A stretch of DNA of 64,000 bases. Origin: Hypholoma sublateritium FD-334 SS-4. Taxonomy: Eukaryota; Basidiomycota; Agaricomycetes; Agaricales; Strophariaceae. Where the stretch lies: assembly GCA_000827495.1 (NCBI GenBank), contig KN817528.1:62001-126000 (forward strand). The letters run 5' to 3'. Position 1 is the stretch's first letter. Every line of letters begins with the position of its first letter. The translations under genes and the position numbers were made by a program. The notes beneath the pieces are model-generated. The model saw only the letters and a list, made by a program, of their open reading frames with translations, was not told the origin of the DNA and ran no database searches. This document shows, piece by piece, positions 26,048-36,678 of this stretch.

Positions 26048-28093
26048 GACCTCTGACCTTGGTGCCTGGGCGAAGAATTTCCTCGTCGACATCGTCAACC
26101 CAGGGCGGGACCCCGTTTACCACTTGATACTTTATCTATTGATTGCGGCGCTTTTCCTGTCGCTCTACCTTTATTTATTCAGCGCGCCGCCCGCCGACGA
26201 AGATCTTCGCGACATCGAGAACTTCCGTAACTTGGCTAACAACGACAGCGACGACAGCGGGAGTAGTGACGACGGCACCGACGGCACCAACGAGCACGCC
26301 GCCAATCTTCTGCCCATGGACGCGCACATGGGCGATGTCGATCTTGACACGGCGGATGGACCTGCCGTGCCTGCAGCCATGGACGTTGACCTCGACAATT
26401 CAAACCCCCAAGCTCCTGGACGTCATGCCACTGATGGTCAATTGGCATTTCCTGCTAGCCTCCCAGATGGAAGCTTGGGCATTGAATATCACCCTATGTG
26501 CGTCCATCGCTGCCTTCAGCCTGGTTGATTTCATGCACTAATCATTGGACCTGGTAGAACTGGTCATGGCGTTACTAGAACTCGCCTACGGGACATGTGC
26601 AAGATGTACAGACTTCCCTACTCAGGAAACATGTCAGCTCTCCGCAACGAGCTTCAAGAATTCAGTCAGAACCGCGATCGCTGGGAGCTGTGAGCAGTCA
26701 ACGTATACCCTTCACTGTGCCAATATGCTGAATTATCTCAACAGCATTCTTTTCCGAAAGTCGTCGCGACCCCACCTTGGCCCTCGAATTGGCCAACTTG
26801 CTGCAAAGAAACAATCAACAAAGAAATCAGTGCAACGAACAAAGGCGCTCATCGATCGCTCTGCTGCTTTATCCTCAAGTTTTCATGGCCGTGCTATAGA
26901 GCTGGATTCAGTGGAACAATCAACAGCTCAGGATCGGTCTCAGCTCGCTCAGCAGTGGAACAAAGAACAGCATGAAAGTGATATTGACTGGGTAAGTTTT
27001 ATCTATGTGTTTGACCCCACTATCTCATCCTTATACGCCCACCTTAGGCAGATTTTATTGCCACTACATATCCGTATCCATCTGAATCACGGCGTGCACA
27101 GTTGGAGCAGAAACAGCGCCAGCCTGTCAAGAATGAGTTGGTAAGTACCCACATGAATGTTTCTATATCTAACGATCTAATTTTTTGTATTAGCTATCAG
27201 ATGCTGACATCAAGAAATGCTTGCAGGAGACGCTTCATGAGACACTTCAAGCTATTGCGGCCTCCAGCCCAACGTCCTTGACTACACCCAGCGTCACGGA
27301 ACCTACTCCCTGCAGCTCCAAACAGCTACCAAATACAACGCATGCCCCAAACACCACTGCCAATGCCAACACCGTGCTTGATACGCCATCGGGGGTCGTA
27401 CCGGCGCCAATGCCGTCCTCGCCGTTGTGGGAACCCATCCTACCCAGGCGATCTATTGCCATGGCGAATGGCTTTGTCCTAACGTTTACGGAGGATCAAG
27501 TCCCCCCTCCTCCCGCCTTCTCCTTTGCTGACAGGTTGGAGCCTTTGGCCAACAAGCTGGAGCGTCTCAATTCCATGTGGGACGACACAAGTGCCTTCTG
27601 GAAGGGCTTCTCTTACCTCATCATCAACAGCCATCCTATACCAATAATATATTGGAAAGAGGTGTATACCTCTAAGTGCGCTGGTTCATGGAAGGTCAAC
27701 CACTGGCAAGGAATGAAGGGGAAGTACTTTGAAGTCAAGGCAGGGCATGTTTATACTTTTATTTTCCTTCTCATCTGATGCCAGCATTCTTGACAGGTCT
27801 TGGCCCATGCCATGCGCCGCTATCCCTCGACAAAAGCATTCTTGGACCACTACTCAGGAGGCAGTGAACCCTTGGGTTATACGGCTATCCTTGCCAAGTT
27901 GGCTGATGAACGATCCGCCGAAAATAACCGAATTGTCCAGCTTGCCAAGGATGAATATGGCGACTCGTTTGCTTCAACCTTTGGATATCGACGACGTGGT
28001 GTGTGGGTTCCCAAGACTAAGGCAGTTGATATTGCTAGGCAATATCGTGATATTCATGGAATTGTTGATGTCTTGGGTGGTGAGTGCGAATAG
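26048..28093 (+). CDS. SAP-domain protein of a basidiomycete accessory family
   Basis: This is a predicted DNA-binding protein. A splice acceptor at 26047 opens a Ser-rich stretch (ISSSTSSTQGGTP), an intron about 26115-26182, then an acidic region (DLRDIENFRNLANNDSDDSG). Across the next intron it reads ITGHGVTRTRLRDMCKMYRL, then SGNMSALRNELQEF. This helix-extension-helix pattern fits a SAP domain. A basic segment (KKQSTKKSVQRTK) and a Pro/Thr linker follow. The C-terminal module has IINSHPIPIIYWKEVY, YPSTKAFLDHYSG and DEYGDSFASTFGYRRRG, which I recall from many uncharacterised basidiomycete proteins. The stop is at 28093. The first exon and ATG were not found, so the listed start is the first supported exon. 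It converges on the recombinase gene with a gap of 118 bp. Function is unknown beyond probable DNA binding. Confidence 0.65.
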
Positions 28094-28211
28094 ATTATGA
28101 CCTGCTTATTACAAGTCTGCATCTTCATTTACTTAAATTACGTTTCGTACACGTATAGCATGCCAATCAATATTATTACATTACTACTACATGTTTGTGA
28201 GCTTGAGTTTT

Positions 28212-29918
28212 CTATGCACAGGGACAAGTACGTCCACATGAAAAACATTTCATTGCAGGTTCTCTGTTCGGGTTTAGAAAGTCCTCCCGTTTCTCTGTGG
28301 GGTCATCGTTCCATGAAATCAGATACTTCACGATGGTAAGGTTTGTAAATTCAGTACTCCATCCACCCCATTCACAGATGCGGCGTAATGACCATCGCCT
28401 TTCTGATGAAAGGTGTTGACAACCACCGCGCCTGAATGAATGAGTTCCATAGGCGGTGGGGTCAATGTCAATGTCCAGTAGATTATTTCGAAACATTTCA
28501 AGGAACTGTTCCGAAGTCTTCACATATTAATCATTACTAAAGGCTGCCAGAATTATGATGGAATATTACTTGCCAAAAATGCGTTTTCATCAGCTGAAGG
28601 CCTGTCCTTGGAGGCCATTCGGCGGAAAATGTATCCAGAGGTGATTTGACTATCTCGAATCCAATGCGCCAATGCACGGACAGGGCAGAGGTGGCTTTCT
28701 ACCTCGGGCAACATATGCAATACGAAAGGCTTGATTCCTGAGGATGTTGATTAGAGATATGAGAATAGTGGAGGTGGTGGCACAATTGAAACACTCACCG
28801 CCATTTTTATGCGTCTTTCGGAAGGGCAGTGTTACCGTAACAGTTTTTCCATCTTTTGATAAAATGAGATGTTCACGGCGTATCTTGAGCACCTCGTCTG
28901 AACGGAGGAGACAAAAGAATGAAATAAGGTAAATTGCCTGTATTTCACGTCGGGCCATAGGACCGCCCCATTCATCAGATGCCAGCGTCCTATGTTTGTC
29001 GTCATCCAACGGCACCTCAGCCGAATCTGAATGCACTGTGGAATGGGTGTTTGGCGAAGGATATTCTCGAAGCTCCCAGTTTTCTTTGCGAAGGTTGAAT
29101 AGATGCAGTTTCTTCAAAACGTCCTAGGTCACATTTTGGACTAAGCACATATTGCTGGAGCCAAAAAACGCAGAAAGACTTACTGAGGTTATTGCTCGTG
29201 CACTTGTTGGAATTTCTCCAGAGCGAATCTTCCTGGTACGAAGACTCAGCATATACGATGACACCTGCGGAGACACAGATGGGTTTCCCCGCATGCGGTT
29301 GGAAATTTCGTCTCTATGCCACGATGTATTTCCTAGGCCATGTACTCTCCCGAAGGCATGCGTAATTGCTGCACGGATCTTCTGGGCATGCGAAAATGTT
29401 CCGATAGCAGCACCTTGGGGTTTGACCTTTCCATCAAGTGTCATCTCATCGCATCTGCCAGGAGGGGTTTCACTGTAGCCCACCATCTCTGTATGAATAT
29501 CGCACTCACTCATTGATAATGAATGCTATGATGTACTCAGGTGATTCAGCAGGTGGATTTGGACAAAGAAATTGCTCCAGAGATTTTATGATTCCGTTAT
29601 TGACCAAAAACTCGCCACACTGTTTAGCTAATCTAAAGTTGATGAATCAACTGGAGTGTATGCGGATGAATTGATTGCTCTGAAGTACCTTTGGTAGTCC
29701 CCATCTGTTTTATCCGTGATCCCTTTTGATGCACCGGTGATGGATTTGCGCCATCGAGAAATCTTGTCTGGCACAGGTGGAAGGTTGTCTGCAGGGGTGA
29801 GCTCAGGAAGCGTCTCCTGCTCGCCTTCTAGGTCATCATCAATGGCTTCATTGTTTGGTATTTCCACGTTATCGAGAAGGGAGTGGAAGGCGGGGAACAC
29901 AGTGTTTACGGCCACCAT
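28212..29918 (-). CDS. Tyrosine recombinase/integrase, Crypton-like basidiomycete family
   Basis: A predicted site-specific DNA recombinase of about 500 residues. The ATG is at 29916-29918. Exon joins restore TDGDYQRLAKQCGEFLVNN (core-binding domain), AFIINECDEMTLDG, SARAITSDVLKKLHLF, FCLLRSDEVLKIRREHL (first catalytic Arg), TVTVTLPFRKTHKNG (beta-hairpin Lys), HLCPVRALAHW, YGTHSFRRGGCQ (HxxR motif, about 28430-28442), EWGGWSTEF, and TIVKYLISW (nucleophile Tyr). The C-terminus has a cysteine cluster, CFSCGRTCPC. No in-frame stop breaks the chain, so it appears intact. One intron (28573) has a GC donor (GCAAGT). The TET/JBP gene lies upstream on the same strand, 124 bp away. It may be the transposase of a Crypton-like element or a domesticated copy; sequence alone does not decide. 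Confidence 0.85.
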
Positions 29919-30042
29919 GATTGCAGCAGTGAAGATTCAAAAATGTTTCATTTATCGATTGCATGGGGTAGTCGATCGATTACAAAAAAAGAAATGGCCC
30001 TGGTCTATATGGCCTTTCAAAAACACTGCACTTACAGCTAGC

Positions 30043-31860
30043 CTACGCCACTACGTCCACCAAATCCTGCAGCTTACTCCAGAGCGATAGGCCGAATTGC
30101 CAGCGCGTTTTTTTCTTTTCCACCATCTCCTGGTACGCCACGGGGTCGTTTCGCTTCAGTTCGTCCTGCGTGCAAAAGCCGTTGTCTACAAAGCGAAAGA
30201 TCCCACCAGAGCAGTACTGCGTAAAGGACATCCGCACCTCATGTCCTCGGACAGGGAGGTTGCGGTGGGACAGAGTGGCAGAGGGGATTAAAATGAGGGA
30301 TCCTGCTGGGAATTCAATGATTTTTTTGACGTCATCTAGTACAAGGTGCCCGCCAAGTTCTGGGTCAAACCACCCAAGTGCTTGTATAGAGCACCAGCCG
30401 AAGGCCAAGTTGAGTTGATCACGATGAATGGCAGTGCACACGCGGGGGCCGAAGTTGAACGCAGCAGCTGGGAAGACTGATTTTTCTCCAAAAATGCGGC
30501 GCAGATGGGGCATCTTGTTGAAAAGCTCGTCGGTGTACTCCTTGTAATAGGAGTAAAGGTTGGGTGACCATGTGGCAAAAACGGCTATAAAGAAGGCGCT
30601 GTCAGGCCAGCTTTAACGTCGACAGAAGAAATGCGCACCGTTCGCAAACTTTGCCATTCTCTGCAGGCCCTTCATGCCCAGGAGGGCATCTATTTCACCT
30701 TGGTGATCTGACTTCAAGAATACTGGGCGCTTGGTGCCCCGTGCGTGTGTTACGCCAACGTTTACGGCAGGAAAATCGCCGCGTTTGTGGTTGAGCTCAG
30801 CGTCGTGAAAAGCCAGCCGGGATCCAACATCTAAAAATGCACGACAAACTTCGTCATGGTCTTCCATGTAGGTGGGGTCGCGTGGCAGCCCAGCAGCTAT
30901 GGCAAAAATGTGGCCATCAGGGCCCACAAAAATCTTGGTGGTTCTAAGCCAGGTGATGAGCGCTGGCTACGGTAGGAATAAGTGGGACGCTACGCACCTC
31001 CCATCATTCTTGATAACTTCGTACCCCCTGTCCACCAGTTCTTGCAATGCAGTTGGTAGGGCGGCTATTGGCGCTGCCTGGTTGGTGGCGGCGTAGCCAC
31101 ACGACGTTGTTGGCAAACCTTGGATGTTGAGGTCGGTTTGGACTGGGGTAGCTGCGTGGACATGGCGCTTAAGCACCCTGGCTGAAGGGCGATATCCGTG
31201 CTCTATAATTTTGGCCTCACGCTTCCGCTTGCGCTGGCGATTGGCCCGAGATTGGCCCGAAGGTTGCGCCGAGCCCCCGACGGCCTGAATCCCGCTGCCC
31301 AGGGAAATCGTAGCGCCTGGGGCTTCTGCAGCTGTGGGTGGGCTGAGAGCAGGAGCGCCGAGGGCCTTGCCGTGGCCCGGGTTGGAAATGGGCACCGTCT
31401 TGGGGGCTGCAGAGTCCATGCTGGGTGGCAAGTTTTCCTCACCCTGCTGCCCCTCAACGCATGGGTCATCGTCGCCGCATACGCCCGGGTCATCCTCCAA
31501 TGGGTCATCCTCCAAGGCGGTGGCGGCCTTTAGCAGTTCGTGTAGGTCAGAGCCGAAGGTGTTTTCGACAGCTTCAATCGTGGCGTAGGGCGAGAATATG
31601 GCCCCCGAGCGCGTCTGCAAAAGAATGCGTTAGCACTACGCCGCGGAGAGGCGGGTGCAGGCAGGGTTAAATCCGCCACAGACCTGGCGTAGGCGCACCA
31701 AAATGGGGCGGCCGCTGGACAGCGCATTCAGCGTTAGCAGGTCGATGTAACGCTGGGGTGGAGAGGCAGGCCCACCTTGGAACGCCTGGCGGCGTATCTG
31801 GGCGCATACGGGTTGAAGTGGCTGGGGTGGAGGGCTTGTCAGGCTTGACGACCTCCGTGG
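30043..31860 (-). CDS. TET/JBP-family 2-oxoglutarate/Fe(II) dioxygenase
   Basis: This is a predicted oxidiser of methylated pyrimidines in DNA. The catalytic exon reads FNFGPRVCTAIHRDQLNLAF, then GWCSIQALGWFDPELGGHLV, FPAGSLILIPSATLSHRN, HEVRMSFTQY and FRFVDNGF. This is the layout of basidiomycete TET/JBP proteins. The metal ligands are the HxD pair at about 30420-30426 and the His of LSHRN at about 30267. The Arg at about 30234 would bind 2-oxoglutarate, so it looks active. Upstream exons hold SAFFIAVFATWSPNLYSYYK and FVGPDGHIFAIAAGLPRD. A 31.0-31.6 kb exon opens TRSGAIFSPY, followed by a low-complexity Pro/Ala/Gly and basic linker. An acceptor at 31619 joins it to an exon with YIDLLTLNALSSGRPI. 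The start codon was not resolved, so the 5' limit is approximate. The stop is at 30043. Confidence 0.88.
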
Positions 31861-32052
31861 CGGCCAGGCTTCATTTCCATCTGCATGCTCCGCGCTTCTT
31901 TGTGCAATTCCCAGCAAGATTTCGACCAACGAAGCGCGGCACAGGCAGAGGCAATGGCAGCGTGGTGACGCCGAAGCTTGGGGATGGGCTTACCCTGGTC
32001 AGTTGTCGGGGTGGGCGGCGGCGCTTGGACGTTGTGCTTTTGCGATGGGCGT

Positions 32053-32063
32053 TCGTATTTATA
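32053..32063 (-). promoter_or_regulatory. Possible TATA box of the TET/JBP gene
   Basis: CCTATAAATAC on the minus strand lies about 200 bp before the first supported coding exon. It would place transcription start near 32030, and the true first exon between there and 31860. Confidence 0.4.
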
Positions 32064-33397
32064 GGGCCTGCTGCTACATCTAAGAAGCACGGTTGGTCAG
32101 AAAAGGAGAGTCAAAAAAAATAGCTTAAGCTTAGGCTATGCTTAAGAAGCGGCAGGCCTAAACGCACGGTTTCAATGTGCAAAAAAGCGCCAGAATGCAG
32201 TTGGCCCTGCGCCCAATGGTTGTGCAATCATCACAGGAGGAAACGGGTAGTTGTAGTTGAACGTATTGTCATTATGCATGTATTAGCCACACGTGGGCCC
32301 GAAGCTAGGTAGCTAGTGCCCTACTGCCGACGCCGAGACATGAACCAAACGTGAGCCTGTTCCAATCAAATCAGCCCGCGAGACGGTACATGCGCGGCGT
32401 AGATGACGTACGCCGAATATCAACAGGTCTGTGCACATGCACGGGCCTGCGCCTGTGGCAGCATTGCGACCATGCGCCAGTGCATAGGTGAAGTCGTGAT
32501 GGCGGCGGCAGTGATGTAAGGGACGACGACGGGCCCACGTTGTCGGCGAATAACGGCAGGCTGCCGTTGCGAATGGCGTGCGATGCGCCGAAGCCAACAC
32601 GGAGATGCGCGGCCGGGAGCATAGAGCGCAGGCGCTATGGACGAATAGAGGGCGGATGGGGGTTTTCCTCGAACAGCGCCCCACCCGACCCAAATAGCCA
32701 GGGGGCTGCCACTGTGCTGCTAGTAGCGCATGCCGGCGCTTGAGTTGCGCATGGTCCACAGGGGCGTCGACTTGAAGTTGGCGCCGCGTCGCGTACGTGT
32801 GTGGAGGGGAGGTGATGGCGGGGATGGGCCGGAATGGAACGAACCATGTCCGATGCGCCGCTCCGTTGTTCGCGGCTGATGTCGAACCTGTGGAGGGCGG
32901 CGTAGTTGTGTGTTCAAGGCGCTCCTGGGCAAGCGGCAGGTTAACGGACGAAGCACGCGGGAAGGAACGTACCTGGCAATAGACCCCCTACGTTGCCGAC
33001 ATCCCCCCAACTTAGCTGAAGCCGAATGGCGCGAATCGTGATCGGGAGGGATGGTTGACTGCGGGTGATGGGTGTCATACATGGAGGTGCATGTGAGCGT
33101 TGAACACTGCTCCGGCACCGGCATCCCCCGCCGTCCCGCCGTCCGCGTATTCTCATCCGCGCGTTCTCGTCCGCTTATCCGCACAAAGTGGGTGATGGAA
33201 AGTTGGAAACTGCCGTGACACGTCAGCGCAGAGCGCCCACATGCAGCGTACGCGTTCACGAAATGCTCATTCAAGGAAACAGTCGCACAGATCAAATGAC
33301 AATATAATACAAGTGACATTTTATGTAGACAATACATGGATTCTAATATATATTACAACATGCTATATGTACCAGATTAGAGGGACTGAAAGAGCAT
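32064..33397. other. GC-rich, CpG-rich region without a recognised gene
   Basis: About 1.3 kb upstream of TET/JBP. It is notably GC-rich around 32.4-33.2 kb, with open frames on both strands up to 205 aa (minus 32720-33337). These frames show Arg/Ser/Pro-biased composition typical of GC-rich non-coding DNA and no known domain. CpG dinucleotides remain frequent. Confidence 0.45.
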
Positions 33398-35434
33398 TCA
33401 AGTCAGATCAATGAACCCAAGAAATACAGGCTGATCCTGATGGTCGGTAGAAGATCCTTGAATGAAATCTTCGTCATCTGAATCAGAGGATTTTTCGCCA
33501 GACCCTTCGTCCTCGGAAGCGGGCCATGAATTGTAACAGATTGCGTCGTAATCGGTAGACTCCATGCAGGCTGCCAGCCCCGGTGCTCGGCGCTGAGACT
33601 CTGAAGGAGATAAGATCTAAGATAAACGTAGGTCAAGTATTTTAGGTGCTGCCATCACGGAGATAACATACCAAAGGATACATGGGGGCAACAGGCCGCG
33701 TCCCCTTGAAGTTCTTTACCAAACCTGGGCTTGCTGCAAGAAGGATAGACTCCGGAACCCAAAACGATAATTTTTCCGCAGACGATGAGATGGAATTTGT
33801 GATGAGTGACTTGATTTCGTTGTCAAGTCTGGCAATTCCTTCATTGATAAAATTGCGCGAGAAGGTTTGGATAGTAAATCCTGCCACGTCTGGATGAGTA
33901 GACGCCGATCCAGGGCCGAGTCTCGCTTGGAAAATACGTGGGATGTGCAAGTAGCCGATACTGCTTGAATTTTGCGGGGTGTTGGTGATATATTCACGAA
34001 CTTCTTGATCGTTAGGGCCTTGCTTCTGGTAGAGAAACATAGCATTGAGCCTCCTAGTGACATATGACTGATAGTAAAGCACTCACATGGCTCAGTAGAT
34101 ACCGAATAGCAACGCCGGGCCATAATGCCTTTTCAGTTCGAGCGGCGAATTCACCTGAAGATCCCCACGAGAAATACTTCTCGCACAACACTCCAATTTC
34201 AGAAAGGCAGGGCTGACGGAGATGCCAACCGGATTTATCTGGCAGACTGTATCCATCGCTCCAGGACGTGATGGGCTGACTATACAACAGAATAACGTCA
34301 ACAGGTGGGAACTTGCTTGTTACATTTTGAGCAAGTTTTGGACATTTGTGGGTGAGTTCGTTATCGGGGTCTTGCTCTAATAAAGTCCGAAGGGACTTGC
34401 GCCAATCAGAAAGGAAGGCGTTTAGAGCCTGTTCGGAAGGCAGGTCTGTAGCAGTAGTAAATAATGCGTTTGCAAGTGGGGTTCGTGCGATTTCGCATGC
34501 GGTTGTCCTTCCACAACCACGCAGTCCCTAACACAATGAAATGAATTGTGCTGATCAACTAGGAAGAAAGGTCAAAAAGAAGAGTACATACCTTATGATA
34601 GTCACCTCCGCACAATATCGCCATGAGGAAGAGTGCACCACGGTCAAATGAGACATCAGAGGCTGCCTGAATTGACTTTGAATCGAAGATCCTGATTTGG
34701 TCGCCGTCATCTCGTACATTATTCCTGAGTAAATCTGAGTTTTCCATTTCAATATAGAGTTCAGATGCCTGACATTCGAATAACGCAGCGGGCGCCATAC
34801 ACGAAGCAGTCGCTGTCTTCAGATATAATGGCATCAATTTCTTCTTTCTGATTGAGCTGTGCAAGCTCCGCCTCAGCCTCTCCAGGTGCCTAAAACACGG
34901 AGTGAGAAACAGAGAGCCGCATATAATCAATGCGTACCGTGTACCAAGAGAACCCAAATGCATCGATGAATTTCTGGAATGGCAAAGTGAGCCAATGGCG
35001 CTTTGTTGTCTTGACGGCAATCCCTCGCTTATTTCGTGGGCGCTTGTCACCGTCAAAGACAAATAAAGGAAAAATTGGCAGTTTCAATAAACGACCAAGT
35101 CGGTAAAATAGATTCCGGACGGCTGGATTCTCGCCTGCTCGGGTGCCTTTTCCTGGACTATTTTTGACGGCCAAGTGCGCCTGGTTCATCCATATACTAT
35201 GTGCAAGTTTGTGAGGTGTCAGATTAATAGCAATATCAGCTTGGGCAGACCTGGCGTCAATCCCAATGATCAAATACCCTTCTCCTCGGCGTGTAAGCTC
35301 AAATCCCTCCGAGACGGAAAACTGAGCCAACGTCCGAGTTTGCGAGGCCGGGGATAAAACCTAGCGTAGTTTTCTAGTCAATGAAAAATATATGTACGAG
35401 CTTAACGCACGTTCCAGAGATTACGGACGCCCAT
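33398..35434 (-). CDS. XPG/Rad2-family nuclease, GEN1/Yen1-like (PIN-domain-like)
   Basis: This is a structure-specific endonuclease of the flap/Holliday-junction class. The ATG (35432-35434) gives MGVRNLWN, which joins across an intron to VLSPASQTRTLAQF. The XPG-N domain follows: GYLIIGIDA, AGENPAVRNLFYRL, FPLFVFDGDKRPRNKRG. The XPG-I domain has PGEAEAELAQLN and IISEDSDCFVYGARCVIRM, holding the acidic metal ligands. LCGGDYHK then GLRGCGRTTA is the helix-two-turn-helix region. The C-terminal part includes LSFWVPESILLAASPGLVKN, the GEN1-like ending, and a final acidic tail (EDEGSGEKSSDSDDEDF). The stop is at 33398. Basidiomycetes have several such paralogues; whether this is the true Holliday-junction resolvase is not clear. 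Confidence 0.88.
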
Positions 35435-35855
35435 AGCTGCAGAGATAAGGCAAGAAGGTTGAGTTTGGGCTGAGACTAATATGAGACTGGGAAGAGACGC
35501 ACTGACGAGTTTCTAGGATTTCACATCATGTGACTAAAGACGCGTTCGCGTGCTACTACAGCAACATCAAGCATTGGAACGTTGAACGCAAGTTTCCTCA
35601 CGCAATTTCTCAAAAGTCATTATGCAGGTGACGATCGTCCATTTTCTCACCGAAGAACGTCAATCCACGCGCCTGAATGTCTTTTTCCTGGCTCATGGCA
35701 ACTTCGGAGACACTGATTAAATGTTCATTGATGGGACAATGATGGGATGGCAGGCCGCAGAACGTTACACATGCCAACACAAACATTACGACAAGTACTG
35801 TGACTTTCTCACAGCGATTTATGACACCGCTTGCATGTCAAGCAGCTCAGGCGAA
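35435..35855. other. Divergent intergenic region
   Basis: Upstream of the GEN1-like gene (-) and of a possible small gene (+). No domain was recognised. An open frame beginning at ATG 35721 runs into the next entry, but the TATA box at 35856-35867 argues for the later start. Confidence 0.4.
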
Positions 35856-35867
35856 ATATATATTTAT
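35856..35867 (+). promoter_or_regulatory. TATA-like element
   Basis: ATATATATTTAT lies about 60 bp before the ATG at 35925. Confidence 0.35.
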
Positions 35868-35924
35868 ACATCACTTGACAGTCCCAAATCCCCCCCTCTC
35901 TCTCCAGTTCGCGTTTTTTTGCCA

Positions 35925-36134
35925 ATGCCACCCGTTTCTCCCGCGTCCGAAGCCCTCGAAGAGTATTCATACATGTCACGTTCATTGGTAGGGGTGCTGG
36001 TGGTAGCCATTGTTGCAGAGGTGTCCATGCTCTTGTCCGCCGCGAGCCCCAGGGTGCTCAAAGTCATCGCTCAAACGGTCGCTTGCGCTGGAGTGCTTGG
36101 TGGTTCTGGATACGGGTTGTATTTGCTTGGGTGA
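35925..36134 (+). CDS. Possible small membrane protein (69 aa or longer)
   Basis: The frame starts MPPVSPASEALEEYSYMSRS and continues with two hydrophobic stretches (VGVLVVAIVAEVSMLL and VIAQTVACAGVLGGSGYGLY). It ends at TGA 36132-36134, which lies inside a good splice donor (GTGAGT at 36131). A matching acceptor at 36186 would extend the protein in frame, possibly to 36511 through the palindrome at 36299-36340. Both versions are possible. I do not recognise the family. An in-frame upstream ATG at 35721 would add 68 residues. Confidence 0.35.
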   Translation: MPPVSPASEALEEYSYMSRSLVGVLVVAIVAEVSMLLSAASPRVLKVIAQTVACAGVLGGSGYGLYLLG

Positions 36135-36678
36135 GTTGAGCATTTATTTTCTATGGGTCTTTTGGAACCTTGGGTGGGTCTTTCAGGCCCGCTGTCACCT
36201 CCTGTAGACTCGTTGTTCCTTTCCTTTCCTCAGTTGGAACTTACATAGCCCCCTGCGCGCGCTCGCGGCCAGCTCGCCGCCGCTCGGCATCGTATCGTTC
36301 GCGTAAGCTGATGGTCACTTGTGACCATCAGCTTACGCGATCACCCCGAACGTCCGTTTCGGCGGGCGCAGCTTTACTTCACCATGACAGAAGGATATGT
36401 AAAGGAAGTCTTTTGTCTCCACCAATGTTCAAGCCTGCTTTGCGGCGTTGTCCGAGCTCGGCATACCGGCATGTGTGTAGGAACTTGATCGCGAACAGTC
36501 ACCTCACCTGACCACTTCCACTGCGCCGGCCCCCCTTGCAAGACTCAAGTTGAACTTACCCAAATCTTACCAGTTACCAGTGCCACTTTTGGGCTATAGC
36601 AAACGAACGTCCGTCGCAAAGTCCCTCCCACATTTCCTCCTATTGGGCTCTGTCACTTGTGAGTAACCTTAGAGAAAC
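36135..36678. other. Upstream region of the telomerase gene
   Basis: It contains the long perfect palindrome at 36299-36340. No clear TATA box precedes the TERT start. A plus-strand open frame (to 36511) could be a second exon of the small membrane protein. Confidence 0.4.
36299..36340. repeat. Perfect inverted repeat, 20-bp arms, 2-bp spacer
   Basis: The left arm begins tcgcgtaagc and ends ggtcac. After tt, the right arm gtgacc...gcttacgcga is its exact reverse complement over 20 bases. It could form a hairpin in RNA or a cruciform in DNA. It lies about 340 bp before the TERT start codon. Confidence 0.95.

Noticed and set aside
26115..26182. Hydrophobic stretch in the SAP-protein frame that looks like a membrane anchor
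   Set aside because: It is pyrimidine-rich, begins with GT and ends TTATTCAG. Removing it as a 68-nt intron joins a Ser-rich exon in frame to the acidic region, so it is better read as an intron.
27731..27797. Possible GC-AG intron in the SAP-domain gene
   Set aside because: A GT donor two codons earlier (GTCAAG) also keeps the frame, so it was not counted.
32720..33337. 205-codon open frame on the minus strand
   Set aside because: It has biased Arg/Ser/Pro composition in GC-rich DNA, no domain, and overlapping open frames on the other strand; it is probably chance.
34690..34770. Possible fifth GC-AG intron in the GEN1-like gene
   Set aside because: A normal GT donor (GTCAGG) with a later acceptor gives a 49-nt intron and keeps the frame, so no GC donor is needed.
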